A program made the position numbers and the translations under genes. 64,000 nt of DNA from Amycolatopsis marina. Its GTDB lineage: Bacteria > Actinomycetota > Actinomycetes > Mycobacteriales > Pseudonocardiaceae. The notes under the pieces are model-generated. The model was not told where the DNA came from, did no database searches, and saw only the letters and a list, made by a program, of their open reading frames with translations. This document shows positions 8,051-17,711 of this stretch, piece by piece. The stretch spans positions 124,001-188,000 of the forward strand of contig NZ_FOKG01000003.1 of the NCBI RefSeq assembly GCF_900111885.1. Direction: 5' to 3'. Within the stretch, counting starts at the first letter, position 1, and the number at the start of each line of letters is the position of its first letter.

Positions 8051-9049
8051 CTACCCCACCCCTGCGTAGGAATGCAATCCCGTCGTGACCAGGTTGACGA
8101 AGAACAGGTTGAACACCGTCATGGCGAAGCCGATCACGTTGATCACCGCGGCGCGGTTGCCGCGCCAGCCCGCCGTGGCCCGTGAGTGCAGGTAGGCGGC
8201 GTAGACCACCCAGGCGATGAACGCCACGGTCTCCTTGGGGTCCCAGCCCCAGAACCGGCCCCACGCGGCCTCGGCCCACACCGCACCGCACAGCACACCG
8301 AAGGTGAAAACCGGGAACGCGAACACCGTCGTGCGGTACGCGACGCGATCGAGCACGTCGAGCGCGGGCAGCCTGGGCCCGAACCGGGCGAACTTCTGCG
8401 GGTCCTTCTCGTGCCGTGACCGGATCAGGTAGAGCACGCTCGCCACACCGGGCACGAGGAACACACCGGAGGACGCGGCCGCGGCCGAGACGTGGATGAC
8501 CAGCCAGTACGACTGCAACGCGGGCTGCACCGGGGCGGACTCGGCGTAGAGCATGGTGCCGCCGACGAACATCAGAATCACGACGGGCAGCAGCACGAAC
8601 GCCGAGAGGTGGCGCACCGGCGAGCGGCGCAGCACGACGAGCCAGGTCACGACCGCCACCAGGCAGATCGCCATCGTGTACTCGTACATGTTGCCCCACG
8701 GCACCCGGTTCGCGGAGAGCCCGCGCAGCACCAGCGCACTCAGGTGGAGCAGGACAGCGAGCACGGTCAGCGCCACGCCCATGCGGCCGAAGCGCTCGGC
8801 CCGGCTGCGCTCCCGCCCTGCCGGGGTGGGTCCCGCGCTCCCGGCAGGGGGCTCGGCGGCGGTCGTCGACGGCGGTCCGCCCGCGCCGACGAGTTCGGCG
8901 GCGCGTACCCGGGTGCGTTCGGCGCCCTGGGTGCCCTTGCGCCCGAACGACTGCTCGACCAGGAAGAAGATCATCGCGAGCACGTACACGACGACCGCTG
9001 TGGTGTAGGACCAGTCGCTGAACTGCGACAGTGTCTCGTTGACCGGCAT
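8051..9049 (-). CDS. ccsB: cytochrome c biogenesis protein CcsB/CcsA (ResC), haem handling
   Basis: 332 residues of a multi-pass membrane protein. It carries the tryptophan-rich haem motif WGWDPKETVAFIAW (near residue 260) and the conserved WGNMYEY loop near 130, plus flanking histidines for haem (VIHVSAA). It forms the system II haem exporter/ligase with ResB, attaching haem to apocytochromes outside the membrane. The ATG overlaps the resB TGA by one base. A Pro/Ala-rich cytoplasmic loop of about 40 residues after the first helix looks lineage-specific. Confidence 0.93.
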   Translation of the reverse strand: MPVNETLSQFSDWSYTTAVVVYVLAMIFFLVEQSFGRKGTQGAERTRVRAAELVGAGGPPSTTAAEPPAGSAGPTPAGRERSRAERFGRMGVALTVLAVLLHLSALVLRGLSANRVPWGNMYEYTMAICLVAVVTWLVVLRRSPVRHLSAFVLLPVVILMFVGGTMLYAESAPVQPALQSYWLVIHVSAAAASSGVFLVPGVASVLYLIRSRHEKDPQKFARFGPRLPALDVLDRVAYRTTVFAFPVFTFGVLCGAVWAEAAWGRFWGWDPKETVAFIAWVVYAAYLHSRATAGWRGNRAAVINVIGFAMTVFNLFFVNLVTTGLHSYAGVG

Positions 9050-10662
9050 CAGTGTTTCCTTGCCTCGCGCAGCAGTCCGGCTGCGATCCGGTTGAACTCC
9101 TCGCCGTACCCGGCCTGATCCGTCCTGGCCAGACCGCCGATGTCTACCACGGTAAGCCGCTGATCGGCGGCGGACTCGGCAGGGGCCACACGGACCCACA
9201 GCCTGCGCCGCTTGACCAGCAGTGAGCCGGCCAGCCCGATCAGCATCGCGACCGCGAAGCCGAGCACCCAGACCTGGGTGGGGTCGTGCGAAACCTGCAG
9301 GGAGACCCATCGCTGCACGCCGTCGAAGCTGACCGTGGTGCCGTCGTCAAGCGTGAGCTTCTCGCCGAGTTCCAGGTTCTCCCGTGCCACCCGCTCCAGC
9401 CTGCCCTGGTCCACCATCGACTGATCGACCTCGAAGATCGACTGGCCCCGACCGGAGTCGATGCCGAGGTCACCCTTCATGACGTCGACCGCGACGGCGG
9501 GGTCGTCGAGCTGCGGCCCGGCCGAACTGAGCACCTTGCCGTGCAGGAACGCGGTCGGGGCGAACAGCCCGGTGATCGCCAGTTGCTGCTCGCGGCGCTG
9601 CACCGGGTCGGTCACACCGGGTGGATCGAATTTGGTCGCGCCTTCGGACAGCAGGGTGGTCTGGTCCATCGGCCGCCACTGGATGGTCTGGGTCCGCACG
9701 CTGCCGTCCGGGAACGTGACGGTGAAGGTCGGCGCGAAGCCGTGGCCGAGCAGGTAGACCCGGTCCCCCGCCGTGCGCAGCGGTTCGTTGACCTCCAGGT
9801 TGTACGGCCGCCAGGTGCCGGTCTCCAGATCGGGCCCGGACTGGTACTCCAGGTCGGCTTCGTAGTGGTTCGGCTGGTTGTTCTCCGTGTACTCGGCGGC
9901 GAAGCCGTTGACCCGCAGGCAGAACGGGTTCAGCTGGGTGCCGTCGACCTGTAGGCCGGGATTGAACGAGTCGTAGTTGAGGATGCCGGAGTTGCAGAAC
10001 GGCTGGCCGTCCGCCTGCACGATGACCTGGCCCTCGTAGGAGAACATCTTGCCCAGCGCGAACGCGACGATCAGGCCGAGCATCGCGAAGTGGAACACCA
10101 GGTTGCCGGTCTCGCGCAGATAGCCGCGTTCGGCGCTGATACTGCGCGCGCCGCCTGCCTCCGCACGCTCGATGATCCGCCAGCCACGGAGGCGGGAACG
10201 GGCAGCGGTGAGCACGTCGGCGGGCTCGGCCGTCACCTCGGCCCGCTGGTGGTGCGGCATCCGGGCGAGGTTGCGGGGGGTGAGCACCGGCTTGGCCCGC
10301 ATGGAGCGGACGTACTCCAGGCTGCGCGGTGCGAGGCAGCCGACCAGCGACACCATCAGCAGGAGGTAGATCGCCGAGAACCAGACGCTGCTGTAGACGT
10401 CGAAGAACTGCAGCCGGTCCAGCAGCTCACCCCACCAGCCGTAGGCGGCGATGTACTCCTCGGTCTTCGGCGGGTTGAGCGAGCGCTGCGGCAGCAGCGC
10501 GCCGGGCATCGCGGCCAGCGCGAGCAGGAACAGCAGGATCAGCGCCGTGCGCATCGAGGTGAGCCCGCGCCAGGTGTTGCGGACGAAGGCGAACGCGCGC
10601 CGCGCGGGCGTCTGCCGGTAGGGCTTGCGCGGCCCGGCGGGAGGTGCCTCGGTAGCGGTCAC
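9049..10662 (-). CDS. resB: cytochrome c biogenesis protein ResB
   Basis: 537 residues from a GTG that overlaps the ccdA stop by four bases (GTGA). Features of ResB/Ccs1: an N-terminal helix (SMRTALILLFLLALAAMPGALLP), the FFDVYSSVWFSAIYLLL helix, a third helix (VFHFAMLGLIVAFALGKMF), a large extracytoplasmic domain and a last helix (VWVLGFAVAMLIGLAGSLL). It is the partner of CcsB in the haem ligase. Its place in the ccdA-resB-ccsB order is standard for actinobacteria. Confidence 0.93.
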   Translation of the reverse strand: MTATEAPPAGPRKPYRQTPARRAFAFVRNTWRGLTSMRTALILLFLLALAAMPGALLPQRSLNPPKTEEYIAAYGWWGELLDRLQFFDVYSSVWFSAIYLLLMVSLVGCLAPRSLEYVRSMRAKPVLTPRNLARMPHHQRAEVTAEPADVLTAARSRLRGWRIIERAEAGGARSISAERGYLRETGNLVFHFAMLGLIVAFALGKMFSYEGQVIVQADGQPFCNSGILNYDSFNPGLQVDGTQLNPFCLRVNGFAAEYTENNQPNHYEADLEYQSGPDLETGTWRPYNLEVNEPLRTAGDRVYLLGHGFAPTFTVTFPDGSVRTQTIQWRPMDQTTLLSEGATKFDPPGVTDPVQRREQQLAITGLFAPTAFLHGKVLSSAGPQLDDPAVAVDVMKGDLGIDSGRGQSIFEVDQSMVDQGRLERVARENLELGEKLTLDDGTTVSFDGVQRWVSLQVSHDPTQVWVLGFAVAMLIGLAGSLLVKRRRLWVRVAPAESAADQRLTVVDIGGLARTDQAGYGEEFNRIAAGLLREARKH

Positions 10663-11432
10663 AGCGGCAGCTCCACATCCGAGATGAACGCGTCGCGCAT
10701 CCACGCCACCATCTCGCCCCACAGCCCGGTGACGAGCATGATGCCGACCACCAGCAGCAGACCGCCTCCGGCGAGTTGCACCCGCCTGCCGTTGCGGCGC
10801 AGCCAGTCGGTGGCGCGCACGGCCCAGCGGGCACCGAGCGCGATGAGCAGGAACGGCAGTCCCAGTCCGAGGCAGTAGACCAGCACGAGCAGGAACCCGC
10901 GGGCCCCGCTGCTGCCGCTGGCGGTCGCGATCGCGAGAACCCCGGAGAGCGTCGGGCCGATGCACGGCGTCCAGCCGAGACCGAAGACGGCCCCGAGCAC
11001 GGGCGCACCCCACAGGCCGCCACGCGGCACGTGATGGCCACGAACCTCGCGTTGCATGAACCGGAACCGGCCGAGGAACACCAGCGCCATCGCGATGGTC
11101 AGCACTCCGCCGACACGTTGCAGGACGTCCTGGTTGACGAGCAGGGCGTCGGCGAGCCAGACGAGGGTGCCGACACCCGCGACGAAGACGACGGTGAACC
11201 CCAGCACGAACAACGCGGTCGCACCCAGCACGGCGTACCTGCCCTGCTTGCGCCCCTCGTCCTCGTTGACGGCGGGCGCGTCCGCGCCGACCAGGGCAGC
11301 GAGGTAGGCGAGATAACCCGGCACGAGCGGCACCACACACGGTGAGGCGAAGGAGATCGTCCCGGCGAGCAGCGCCACCCCGGCCGCGAGCAACAGCGGC
11401 CCTGAGGTCGCCAGCTCGGTTACGGGATCCAC
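10659..11432 (-). CDS. ccdA: thiol-disulfide membrane transporter CcdA
   Basis: 257 residues with about six transmembrane helices. It has the two membrane cysteines expected for CcdA: ASPCVVPLVPGYLAY (near residue 32) and WTPCIGPTLSGVL (near 153). CcdA carries electrons from cytoplasmic thioredoxin to the external thioredoxin-like protein that keeps apocytochrome c cysteines reduced; the TlpA-type gene just upstream in the operon is the likely acceptor. Confidence 0.93.
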   Translation of the reverse strand: MDPVTELATSGPLLLAAGVALLAGTISFASPCVVPLVPGYLAYLAALVGADAPAVNEDEGRKQGRYAVLGATALFVLGFTVVFVAGVGTLVWLADALLVNQDVLQRVGGVLTIAMALVFLGRFRFMQREVRGHHVPRGGLWGAPVLGAVFGLGWTPCIGPTLSGVLAIATASGSSGARGFLLVLVYCLGLGLPFLLIALGARWAVRATDWLRRNGRRVQLAGGGLLLVVGIMLVTGLWGEMVAWMRDAFISDVELPL

Positions 11433-11517
11433 ACGATCAGGGTAAGGAGTGTGAACGACGTGAGGCGCTGAGGGTGGTGGCCAGCAGGAGCCCGGTCACA
11501 GCTGCCGGCGCGCGGCC

Positions 11518-12138
11518 TCAGCGGCTCGCGGGCGCGGCGGCAGCGGCCTGCGGTTCGGCGGCGAGGCGCTGGACCACCGGGAGCAGGTCCTCCGCCAGCA
11601 GTTCCCGCAGGAACACCGCGGCCACCCGGTGCTGCCGATCCAGCACGATCGTCGAGGGCACGAAGTTGCGCGGATAGCCGGACAACTTCAGCAGCGTCCG
11701 CCCCGCCGGGTCGTAGATCGACGGGTAGGTCAGGTTCCGATCGCGCATGAAGTCGATCGGCGCCTGCCGGTCCGGGTCCCGCAGATCGATCCCCAGCACT
11801 CGCACGCCGTCGTCCTTGGTCTGCTCGTAGACCTTCTGCATCTCCGGCGCCTCGGTCCGGCACGGCCCGCACCACTGACCCCACAGATTGATGACGACCA
11901 CCTCGCCGGCGAAGTCCGCGGTGGAGATCTGCTGCCCCTCGTTGAACAGGTCCTCGCCCGAGATTTCCAGCGATTGCCGGTCCGGATCGTCGTAGAAGAT
12001 GTCCACTTTGCCGCCCGGTGAGACGAACTCGAACGTGCTGCCGCGGGACACGGCGTCATCCCCGGAAGTGCAGCCGGTCAGCACCAGTGCGGCCGCACAC
12101 AGTGCCGCTGCCGCCCTTCGTGCCCCTGCAAAACCCAT
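11518..12138 (-). CDS. TlpA/ResA-like thioredoxin-fold lipoprotein
   Basis: 206 residues starting at 12138. A lipoprotein signal (ALVLTGC, Cys near 23) precedes a thioredoxin fold with the redox motif WCGPC in NLWGQWCGPCRTEAPEM and a cis-Pro region (NFVPSTIVLD). It should reduce apocytochrome c haem-site cysteines outside the membrane, fed by CcdA. The start lies one base after the phosphatase stop, so the two are coupled. The 85-nt gap to ccdA contains nothing I recognise. Confidence 0.9.
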   Translation of the reverse strand: MGFAGARRAAAALCAAALVLTGCTSGDDAVSRGSTFEFVSPGGKVDIFYDDPDRQSLEISGEDLFNEGQQISTADFAGEVVVINLWGQWCGPCRTEAPEMQKVYEQTKDDGVRVLGIDLRDPDRQAPIDFMRDRNLTYPSIYDPAGRTLLKLSGYPRNFVPSTIVLDRQHRVAAVFLRELLAEDLLPVVQRLAAEPQAAAAAPASR

Positions 12139-12139
12139 C

Positions 12140-12769
12140 TCAGGCACCTGTCTTGCTCGGGTCGGTGGTTCCGCCGGGTTCGCTGTAGACGATGTCGGCC
12201 AGCGTTTCACCTTCGAAGACCAAGCTGGTCAGCGAGGCCAGCGAGCACTGCCGTCTGCGCGGGTCGTGCCACAGCGGACGGCCCTCCAGGTACCGGCGCA
12301 GCGTCCAGACCGGCAGTTGGTGCGAGACACACAGCGCCTCGTACCCCTCGGCCTCGGCGCGAGCCGCGTGCACGGCGCCGAGCATCCGTTGCGCGATCTC
12401 GGCATAGGGCTCACCCCATGACGGCTTCAGCGGGTTGTGCAGCTTCGACCAGTGCCTCGGCTGACGCAGCACGCCGTCGCCCACCGAGACTCGAAGGCCC
12501 TCGAACCGGTTGTCCGCCTCGATCAGCCGGTCGTCCGTGGCGATGTCGAGCCGGTGTGCGGCAGCGATGGGGGCCGCGGTCTCCTGCGCCCGCTGCAACG
12601 GGGAGGCGACGACACGCACGAGCTGGTGCCCGGACAGCGCCTCCGCCACGGACAGGGCCTGCTTGCGCCCGGTCTCCGACAGTCCGAAACCGGACAACCT
12701 GCCGTAGAGGATTCCGTCCGGGTTGTGCACCTCGCCGTGCCGCAGCACGTGGACGATAGTCGTCGTCAT
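12140..12769 (-). CDS. histidine phosphatase family protein
   Basis: 209 residues. The phosphohistidine motif LRHGEVHNP (near residue 9) and the second catalytic His in [17 protein letters not shown] (near 150) place it in the phosphoglycerate mutase-like branch 1. In mycobacteria the orthologue (Rv0525 by memory) also lies between hemL and tlpA. Substrate unknown. Its ATG overlaps the hemL stop by four bases. Confidence 0.88.
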   Translation of the reverse strand: MTTTIVHVLRHGEVHNPDGILYGRLSGFGLSETGRKQALSVAEALSGHQLVRVVASPLQRAQETAAPIAAAHRLDIATDDRLIEADNRFEGLRVSVGDGVLRQPRHWSKLHNPLKPSWGEPYAEIAQRMLGAVHAARAEAEGYEALCVSHQLPVWTLRRYLEGRPLWHDPRRRQCSLASLTSLVFEGETLADIVYSEPGGTTDPSKTGA

Positions 12770-14070
12770 GCCTGCACGACCTGCGCCGCGGCGCGGGCCG
12801 CGAACGGTAGCGCGGCCTCGATGGCCTCGAACGCGTCATCGTCCATGGCGGCGTTGACGAACCACGCCTCGAACGCGCTCGGCGGGGCGTACACCCCACG
12901 TTCGAGCAGGGCGTGGAAGAACGGCGGGAAGCAGTCGGTGCGCGCCGTGGCGGCGTCGTGGTAGTTGCGCACCGGCTCCTCACGGAAGAACACGCTCACG
13001 AGGTTGCCCGCGTACGCCACGGTGTGCGGGACGCCCTCGGCGGTCAGCGCCTCGCCCAGCAGCGCGCCGAGCCGCTGGGAGTTGGCGTCCAGCGCGCGGT
13101 ACACGGACTCGTCGGCGGCACGCAGCGTGGCGAGGCCCGCGGCGACGGCCACGGGATTCCCGGACAGCGTGCCGGCCTGGTAGACCGGGCCGGTCGGCGC
13201 CAGCCTGGCCATCACGTCGGCGCGCCCGCCGAACGCGGCGGCAGGCAGCCCACCGGACATGACCTTGCCGAAGGTGTAGAGGTCGCCCGCGACCCGTTCC
13301 AGCCCGAACCAGCCGCTGCGGGAGACCCGGAATCCGGTCATCACCTCGTCCATGATCAGCAGCGCGCCGTGCTCGTGCGCGATGTCGCGCAGAGCGGCGT
13401 TGAAGTCGGCGTCCGGCGCGACCGCGCCCATGTTGCCCGCCGCGGCCTCGGTGATGATCGCCGCGATCGTGTCCGGCGCGTCGGCGAAGGTCTGCCGAAC
13501 GGCCTCGATGTCGTTGTAGGGCAGGACGATGGTGTCCTCCGCCTGGGCGCCGGTGACGCCGGGCGAGGTCGGCAGACCCAGTGTCGCCACACCGGAACCG
13601 GCCTGCGCGAGGAGCGCGTCCACGTGACCGTGGTAGCAGCCAGCGAACTTGATGATCTTGCTGCGCTCGGTGAAACCCCTGGCCAGGCGGATGGCGCTCA
13701 TCGTCGCCTCGGTGCCGGAGTTCACCAGCCGGACCTGCTCGACGGGGTCCACCCGTTCGATGATCTCCTCGGCCAGCTCCACCTCACCGACGGTCGGGGT
13801 GCCGAACGAAAGGCCCTCCGACGCCGCCGCGCGGGCGGCGGAGACGACCTGCGGGTGCGCGTGCCCGAGGATCATCGGACCCCAGGACGACACCAGGTCG
13901 ACATACCGGTTGCCGTCCACGTCGGTCAGGTAGGCGCCGTCACCAGCCGCCATGAAACGGGGGGTGCCGCCGACCGAGTTGAACGCCCGCACCGGCGAGT
14001 TGACCCCGCCGGGCGTGGCGACGCTCGCGCGCTCGAACCATGCCTTGGACTCATCAACTGGCTGTGTCAC
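12766..14070 (-). CDS. hemL: glutamate-1-semialdehyde 2,1-aminomutase
   Basis: HemL converts glutamate-1-semialdehyde to 5-aminolevulinate in the C5 route, downstream of HemA. 434 residues from the GTG at 14070 ([15 protein letters not shown]). Class III aminotransferase marks: GVNSPVRAF near the N-terminus, [28 protein letters not shown], and the PLP lysine in [14 protein letters not shown] (near 270). It is distant from the main hem operon (18.4-24.6 kb) but on the same strand. Separate regulation is inferred from the intervening regulators. Confidence 0.95.
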   Translation of the reverse strand: MTQPVDESKAWFERASVATPGGVNSPVRAFNSVGGTPRFMAAGDGAYLTDVDGNRYVDLVSSWGPMILGHAHPQVVSAARAAASEGLSFGTPTVGEVELAEEIIERVDPVEQVRLVNSGTEATMSAIRLARGFTERSKIIKFAGCYHGHVDALLAQAGSGVATLGLPTSPGVTGAQAEDTIVLPYNDIEAVRQTFADAPDTIAAIITEAAAGNMGAVAPDADFNAALRDIAHEHGALLIMDEVMTGFRVSRSGWFGLERVAGDLYTFGKVMSGGLPAAAFGGRADVMARLAPTGPVYQAGTLSGNPVAVAAGLATLRAADESVYRALDANSQRLGALLGEALTAEGVPHTVAYAGNLVSVFFREEPVRNYHDAATARTDCFPPFFHALLERGVYAPPSAFEAWFVNAAMDDDAFEAIEAALPFAARAAAQVVQA

Positions 14071-14105
14071 GACACCCAGTCTCGCAAATCCCGGGACGAC
14101 CGTGC

Positions 14106-14136
14106 CCGGCAGCCGTCGCGGGTGCGGGGCTGCCGG
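14106..14136 (-). terminator. hairpin after MerR-family gene
   Basis: CCGGCAGCC (14106-14114) pairs with GGCTGCCGG (14128-14136), a 9-bp stem with a 13-nt loop, 17 nt past the stop of the minus-strand MerR gene. It would separate that gene from hemL. Confidence 0.55.
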
Positions 14137-14152
14137 ACCGACGAGGCATCCG

Positions 14153-14977
14153 TCACACCGGCGTGACCGGCTCCTGCAGCTCCGTGACCCACTCGTCCGG
14201 ATCGGCGGGACATCCCAGGTAGACCTCACGCGGAAAGCCGGTCGAGGTGTACCCGTTGTCCTCGATCCACCTGGCCATCGCCTGCCAGCTCGGCATGCAG
14301 TTGTCCATCGACCCACGGTGCACGAGGACGGCCGCCTTGTCGGCGCCCGGGAGGGTGGTGATCGTCAGGCCGTTGGGGTCGTCGATCGCACCGGCCACCG
14401 GAATCGCCGCGTGCACCACGACCTTGCCGTCCGTCTCGGAGGTCCGCTCGTAATAGCAGGTCAGCGGGCCGCTGGGGGTGATCTCCGCGGCTTCCAGCCG
14501 CCGGAACAGCTCAGCACACAGGGGCTGGACGACCGGCCCGATGTCCTCGGGCCGGAGATCGGCGGCGATATCGGTCAGTTCGGCCACCGTGGTGGCCGGG
14601 ATGCTCTTGAGTACGACGTCGTTGGCAAGCATGCTGCCCTCGCTCTCGATCGTTCGGAGCCTCGCCTCGACCTGGTTCAGTCGCGCCGTGTCGGCCGCCA
14701 GTGCCGCTTCGAGTTCTGCCCGCCGCAGCGTCAGCATCCCGCGCAGTCGTTCGACGCCGATCTGCTCGTCGAGCAGGTTCCGCACCTGTTCGAGAGTGAA
14801 GCCGAGCTCCTTGAGCGCGACGATGCGGTTCAGCCGCGTCAGCTGACCTGCCCCGTAGTAGCGGTAGCCGCTGTACGGGTCGACCCTGGCCGGCCGGAGC
14901 AGGCCGATCGCGTCGTAGTGCCGCAGCATCCGGATCGAAACCCCACCGTGCCTGGCGAAATCTCCGATGGTGAACAT
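14153..14977 (-). CDS. MerR-family regulator with effector-binding (GyrI-like) domain
   Basis: 274 residues. The N-terminal MerR winged helix ([20 protein letters not shown], then [20 protein letters not shown]) is followed by a coiled-coil dimerisation helix ([23 protein letters not shown]) and a C-terminal domain ([15 protein letters not shown] to [19 protein letters not shown]) of the AraC-effector/GyrI-like drug-sensing fold, as in BmrR-type multidrug regulators. The ATG has GGAGG at 6-nt spacing. The target may be itself; no transporter adjoins. Confidence 0.9.
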   Translation of the reverse strand: MFTIGDFARHGGVSIRMLRHYDAIGLLRPARVDPYSGYRYYGAGQLTRLNRIVALKELGFTLEQVRNLLDEQIGVERLRGMLTLRRAELEAALAADTARLNQVEARLRTIESEGSMLANDVVLKSIPATTVAELTDIAADLRPEDIGPVVQPLCAELFRRLEAAEITPSGPLTCYYERTSETDGKVVVHAAIPVAGAIDDPNGLTITTLPGADKAAVLVHRGSMDNCMPSWQAMARWIEDNGYTSTGFPREVYLGCPADPDEWVTELQEPVTPV

Positions 14978-14989
14978 GACGCCTCCGAG

Positions 14990-15018
14990 TTGACGGCCTC
15001 ACATGGTGTCAGGGTCAA
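14990..15018 (-). promoter_or_regulatory. candidate MerR-type promoter/operator
   Basis: On the minus strand TTGACC (15018-15013) is followed after 19 bases by a TCAACT hexamer, and TTGAC...GTCAA form inverted ends of the 29-bp segment. A 19-bp spacer with dyad symmetry is the hallmark of MerR-activated promoters. It lies 13 bp upstream of the MerR gene ATG, so the transcript would have a very short leader. Confidence 0.45.
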
Positions 15019-15038
15019 GAACTCCGCCACCACATGCT

Positions 15039-15898
15039 TCACGGGGACACGTATTCCGTGGGGGTGCAGCCGGTCAGCGTGCGGAAGTCGCGGTTGAGGT
15101 GGGCCTGATCCGCGTAACCACAGCTGTGCGCGATGTCCGACCAGGACGGGGGCGACGGCGTGGTCAGGAGGGTCGCGGCACGGTGCAGCCGGGCGATGCG
15201 CGCCACGGTTTTGGGGGTGAGCCCGATCTGCTCACGGAATCGGACATTGAGGTGCTGACGGGTCCAGCCGATCTCGTCGGCGAGCGTGCTGATCCGAAGG
15301 CGTCCGGCCGAGGCCGTCAACCGTTGCCACGCCCCGTGCACCGGCCTGGCCAGTGTGGGGCCGTGCTGGAGACGGGCGGTCAGGTAGTCGTCCAGCACCC
15401 GGAAACGCGCGGTCCAGCCGGGCGACTCGGCGAGCTGTTCGATCAGCAGGTGGACATCGGCGCCCACCAGGTCGGCGAGGCCGATGTCGAATTCGCCAGC
15501 TCCCGTAGGGGCAGGCCGAACAAGGCGTAGGCACCCACGGGTGTCAGCGCGAGGACGATTCCTCGAGAGGGGCCTGCCTGCTCCAGCACCAGCGGCCGGT
15601 CCCGCAGACCCATCACCGGCGATATCGGGAGGTCCTGTCCCTGCCGGGGATCTGGGGCGAGCAACCGGCGAACCAGCGGTGCCTCGAGGTCGATGGTCAC
15701 CACGATCGCGCCCAGCGGCGCCATTCGCCATGGCTGCGGATCCATCCACCGATAGTCGTGCCCGGTGTAGGTCAGTACGTGCCCTGCCAATCGCGGGTGC
15801 GGCTTGCCGAAGACGCGTTGCGCCGGTGCCCGCACGACTTCCCGGCGCGACACCACGAGCGTCCAGCCGGCCATTGCCTCACCCCCGACGCAGGCCAT
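15039..15898 (-). pseudogene. AraC-family transcriptional regulator, frameshifted
   Basis: The N-terminal ligand domain is read in one frame from 15898 or 15874 (MAGWTLVVSRREVVRAPAQR to AYALFGLPLRELA). The DNA-binding half is in another frame (EFDIGLADLVGADV to RIARLHRAATLL and YADQAHLNRDFRTLTG). The frames meet near 15500, where one missing base between the GAG CTG and GAA TTC codons would restore a normal protein of about 285 residues. The C-terminal AraC double helix-turn-helix is complete. Either a recent inactivation or a sequencing error. It is divergent from the hydrolase at 15971. Confidence 0.8.
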
Positions 15899-15909
15899 CT
15901 TACTTTCGT

Positions 15910-15957
15910 CCAAGAGAACATCGCCCACGATCCGTAGCGTCAATTTCTCCCAAGAGA
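15910..15957. promoter_or_regulatory. paired CCAAGAGA direct repeats between araC-type gene and hydrolase
   Basis: CCAAGAGA occurs at 15910-15917 and 15950-15957, spaced by exactly 40 bp (four helical turns), in the 72-bp divergent gap. Same-face direct repeats are typical AraC-family sites. The second copy overlaps the ribosome site (GAGAGAGG) of the hydrolase, so binding could block its expression. Function is inferred from position only. Confidence 0.4.
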
Positions 15958-15970
15958 GAGGTTTTCGCTG

Positions 15971-16858
15971 GTGAAAAATATCGGTGAGTTCAGAAGTCCG
16001 GCCGCCCGGAAACAGTATTTCGAGGCGTACGACAAGGCGATGAACGAGTGTCCGGTGCCGGATGCCGTACTCGACATCGGCACCCGGCACGGCACGACCC
16101 GGGTACACCGCTTCGGTCGGGGCGACGCGCCGCCGATCGTGCTGCTGCCCGCCCTCATGGCCACGTCCGCCTGCTACGCGCCGCTGATACCCGCGTTCGC
16201 CGCGCACCGCCCGGTGTATGTGATCGACACGCTCGGCGAGGCAGGCCGCAGTGTGCAGACCGAGCCGTTCGCCGGCATTCCGGACCGCGCTCGCTGTCTT
16301 GACGACGTACTTGACGGCCTGGAGCTCACCGACGTCCACCTCGTCGGCGGTTCCACCGGCGGGTGGCACGCGTTCAACCAGGTGATCCACGCGCCGGGCA
16401 GGATCGCTTCGATCAGCACGCTCGACCCCACCACCGTGACGGCCAAGTTCTCCTGGCCCGCGATCTGGTACGGCGTGCTCGGTGCGGTTCTCGACAGGGA
16501 CTGGATCTGGCGGCGGTTCCTGCGTTGGTCCGCGGGCGAGGACATCATGGACCAGCCGGACGCACAACTGGTTCTCGCCGGAATACGCACTTACCGACCG
16601 CGGGTTCCCTTTCAGACCTGTCCCGCCGACGACGACATCCGGTCCGTGACAGTGCCGGTACTGGCACTGTTCGGCGCGCGCAGCGTCGTGCACGATTCGA
16701 GCGTGGCGGCGGACCGCCTTCGCGCCCTGCTACCTCGTGCCGAGGTGGAGACGCTGCCGGACGCGGGACATTACCTGTTTCTCCGACCGGACGACCGCGC
16801 CCGAATCGTCGAACGGGTTCTGGATTTCGTCCACCGCACGAACCTGGACCGGCGGTAG
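15971..16858 (+). CDS. alpha/beta hydrolase
   Basis: 295 residues from a GTG with GAGAGAGG 9 nt upstream. The nucleophile elbow is GGSTGGW (Ser near 120), the oxyanion region LLPALMATSACY, and the acid/His pair is likely in FGARSVVHDSS and DAGHYLFLRP (His near 268). No signal peptide. Substrate unknown. Divergence from an AraC-type regulator suggests that regulator once controlled it; with the regulator frameshifted the gene may now be deregulated. Confidence 0.85.
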   Translation: MKNIGEFRSPAARKQYFEAYDKAMNECPVPDAVLDIGTRHGTTRVHRFGRGDAPPIVLLPALMATSACYAPLIPAFAAHRPVYVIDTLGEAGRSVQTEPFAGIPDRARCLDDVLDGLELTDVHLVGGSTGGWHAFNQVIHAPGRIASISTLDPTTVTAKFSWPAIWYGVLGAVLDRDWIWRRFLRWSAGEDIMDQPDAQLVLAGIRTYRPRVPFQTCPADDDIRSVTVPVLALFGARSVVHDSSVAADRLRALLPRAEVETLPDAGHYLFLRPDDRARIVERVLDFVHRTNLDRR

Positions 16859-16885
16859 CCCTGGACCGGCCGGCGAGCTCGTGCC

Positions 16886-17263
16886 TCAACCAGCGGCGTT
16901 GCTCTTGCGGTGCTTCCGGCTCGACCTGCGGCGGGTGCGGACGGCGAGCAGCAGCTGCCGCACGGCATCCACCACCAGCAGGCAGGCCAGCGCGCCGAGG
17001 CCGATGGCTCCCGCGGCCCAGTCACCCTCGAACCGGGTGGAGGTCAGCTCAGTGCCGTCGGAGAGGCGCAGCACCACCGGCAGCACGACGTTCGACCAGC
17101 ACAGTGTGGCTGTCCAGAACGCGACGGCGGCCAGCCCCAGCTCGACGAGCGCGACGAGCGCCCGCCACGGCTGGTGCAGCCGTTCACTGGGCGGCGGCGG
17201 TTCCGCCGGCCACGCTGGGGAGCCTGCCGTCTCGGCGGCGACCTCGGTCATGGAGTGCAGCAT
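16886..17263 (-). CDS. small membrane protein of unknown function
   Basis: 125 residues with two hydrophobic helices (ALVALVELGLAAVAFWTATLCW and AAGAIGLGALACLLVVDAVRQLLLAV) and a basic tail (RTRRRSSRKHRKS). The start is either 17263 or the next ATG at 17251. It begins one base after the stop of the preceding gene in the same operon. I do not recognise a family. Confidence 0.6.
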   Translation of the reverse strand: MLHSMTEVAAETAGSPAWPAEPPPPSERLHQPWRALVALVELGLAAVAFWTATLCWSNVVLPVVLRLSDGTELTSTRFEGDWAAGAIGLGALACLLVVDAVRQLLLAVRTRRRSSRKHRKSNAAG

Positions 17264-17264
17264 C

Positions 17265-17711
17265 TCACGAGCGCCGAGCCTCGTGCAGAGCAGAGCGCAG
17301 TGCCTCGACGTCCATCGCCCAGGCCAGCACGACGGAGTCGTCGTCGAGCCGGAGCGGGAGTTCGTCGTACTTGCGCGGCACCGTCCAGCCGCCGCCGAGC
17401 ACGGTGGCGCCCACCGGCGCGCCGACGTCGTCCACCTCGGCGATGCGCTGCACAGCGAGAGGCTCCCGGCCCTGCCACAGGGTGGTCGGCGTCAGTCGCA
17501 CCGCGAGGAAGCGCCGCCGCGCGTACACCCACACCGACGTCAGGGCCAGGAGCGCGAGGCCGACCAGCGTCCAGGCCAGCGGATGGGTGGGCCCGCCGAG
17601 CACCACTTCGGACAGGAACCCGACGAGCGCGAAGAGCGGACCCCACAGCAGCGGAGCCGGACCGGAGCCCGGCTCCTTGTAGAGCACTGTCTCCTCGCCT
17701 GCCGAGGTCAT
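17265..17711 (-). CDS. conserved membrane-associated protein of unknown function
   Basis: 148 residues. Two N-terminal helices (PLLWGPLFALVGFLSEVVLGG, then LAWTLVGLALLALTSVWVYA) lead into a beta-rich domain (RRFLAVRLTPTTLWQGREPL, VDDVGAPVGATVLGGGWTVP, LRLDDDSVVLAW). The layout recalls actinobacterial PH-like membrane proteins such as the DUF3093 group, but I am not certain. Its ATG overlaps the upstream stop by four bases. Confidence 0.6.
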   Translation of the reverse strand: MTSAGEETVLYKEPGSGPAPLLWGPLFALVGFLSEVVLGGPTHPLAWTLVGLALLALTSVWVYARRRFLAVRLTPTTLWQGREPLAVQRIAEVDDVGAPVGATVLGGGWTVPRKYDELPLRLDDDSVVLAWAMDVEALRSALHEARRS

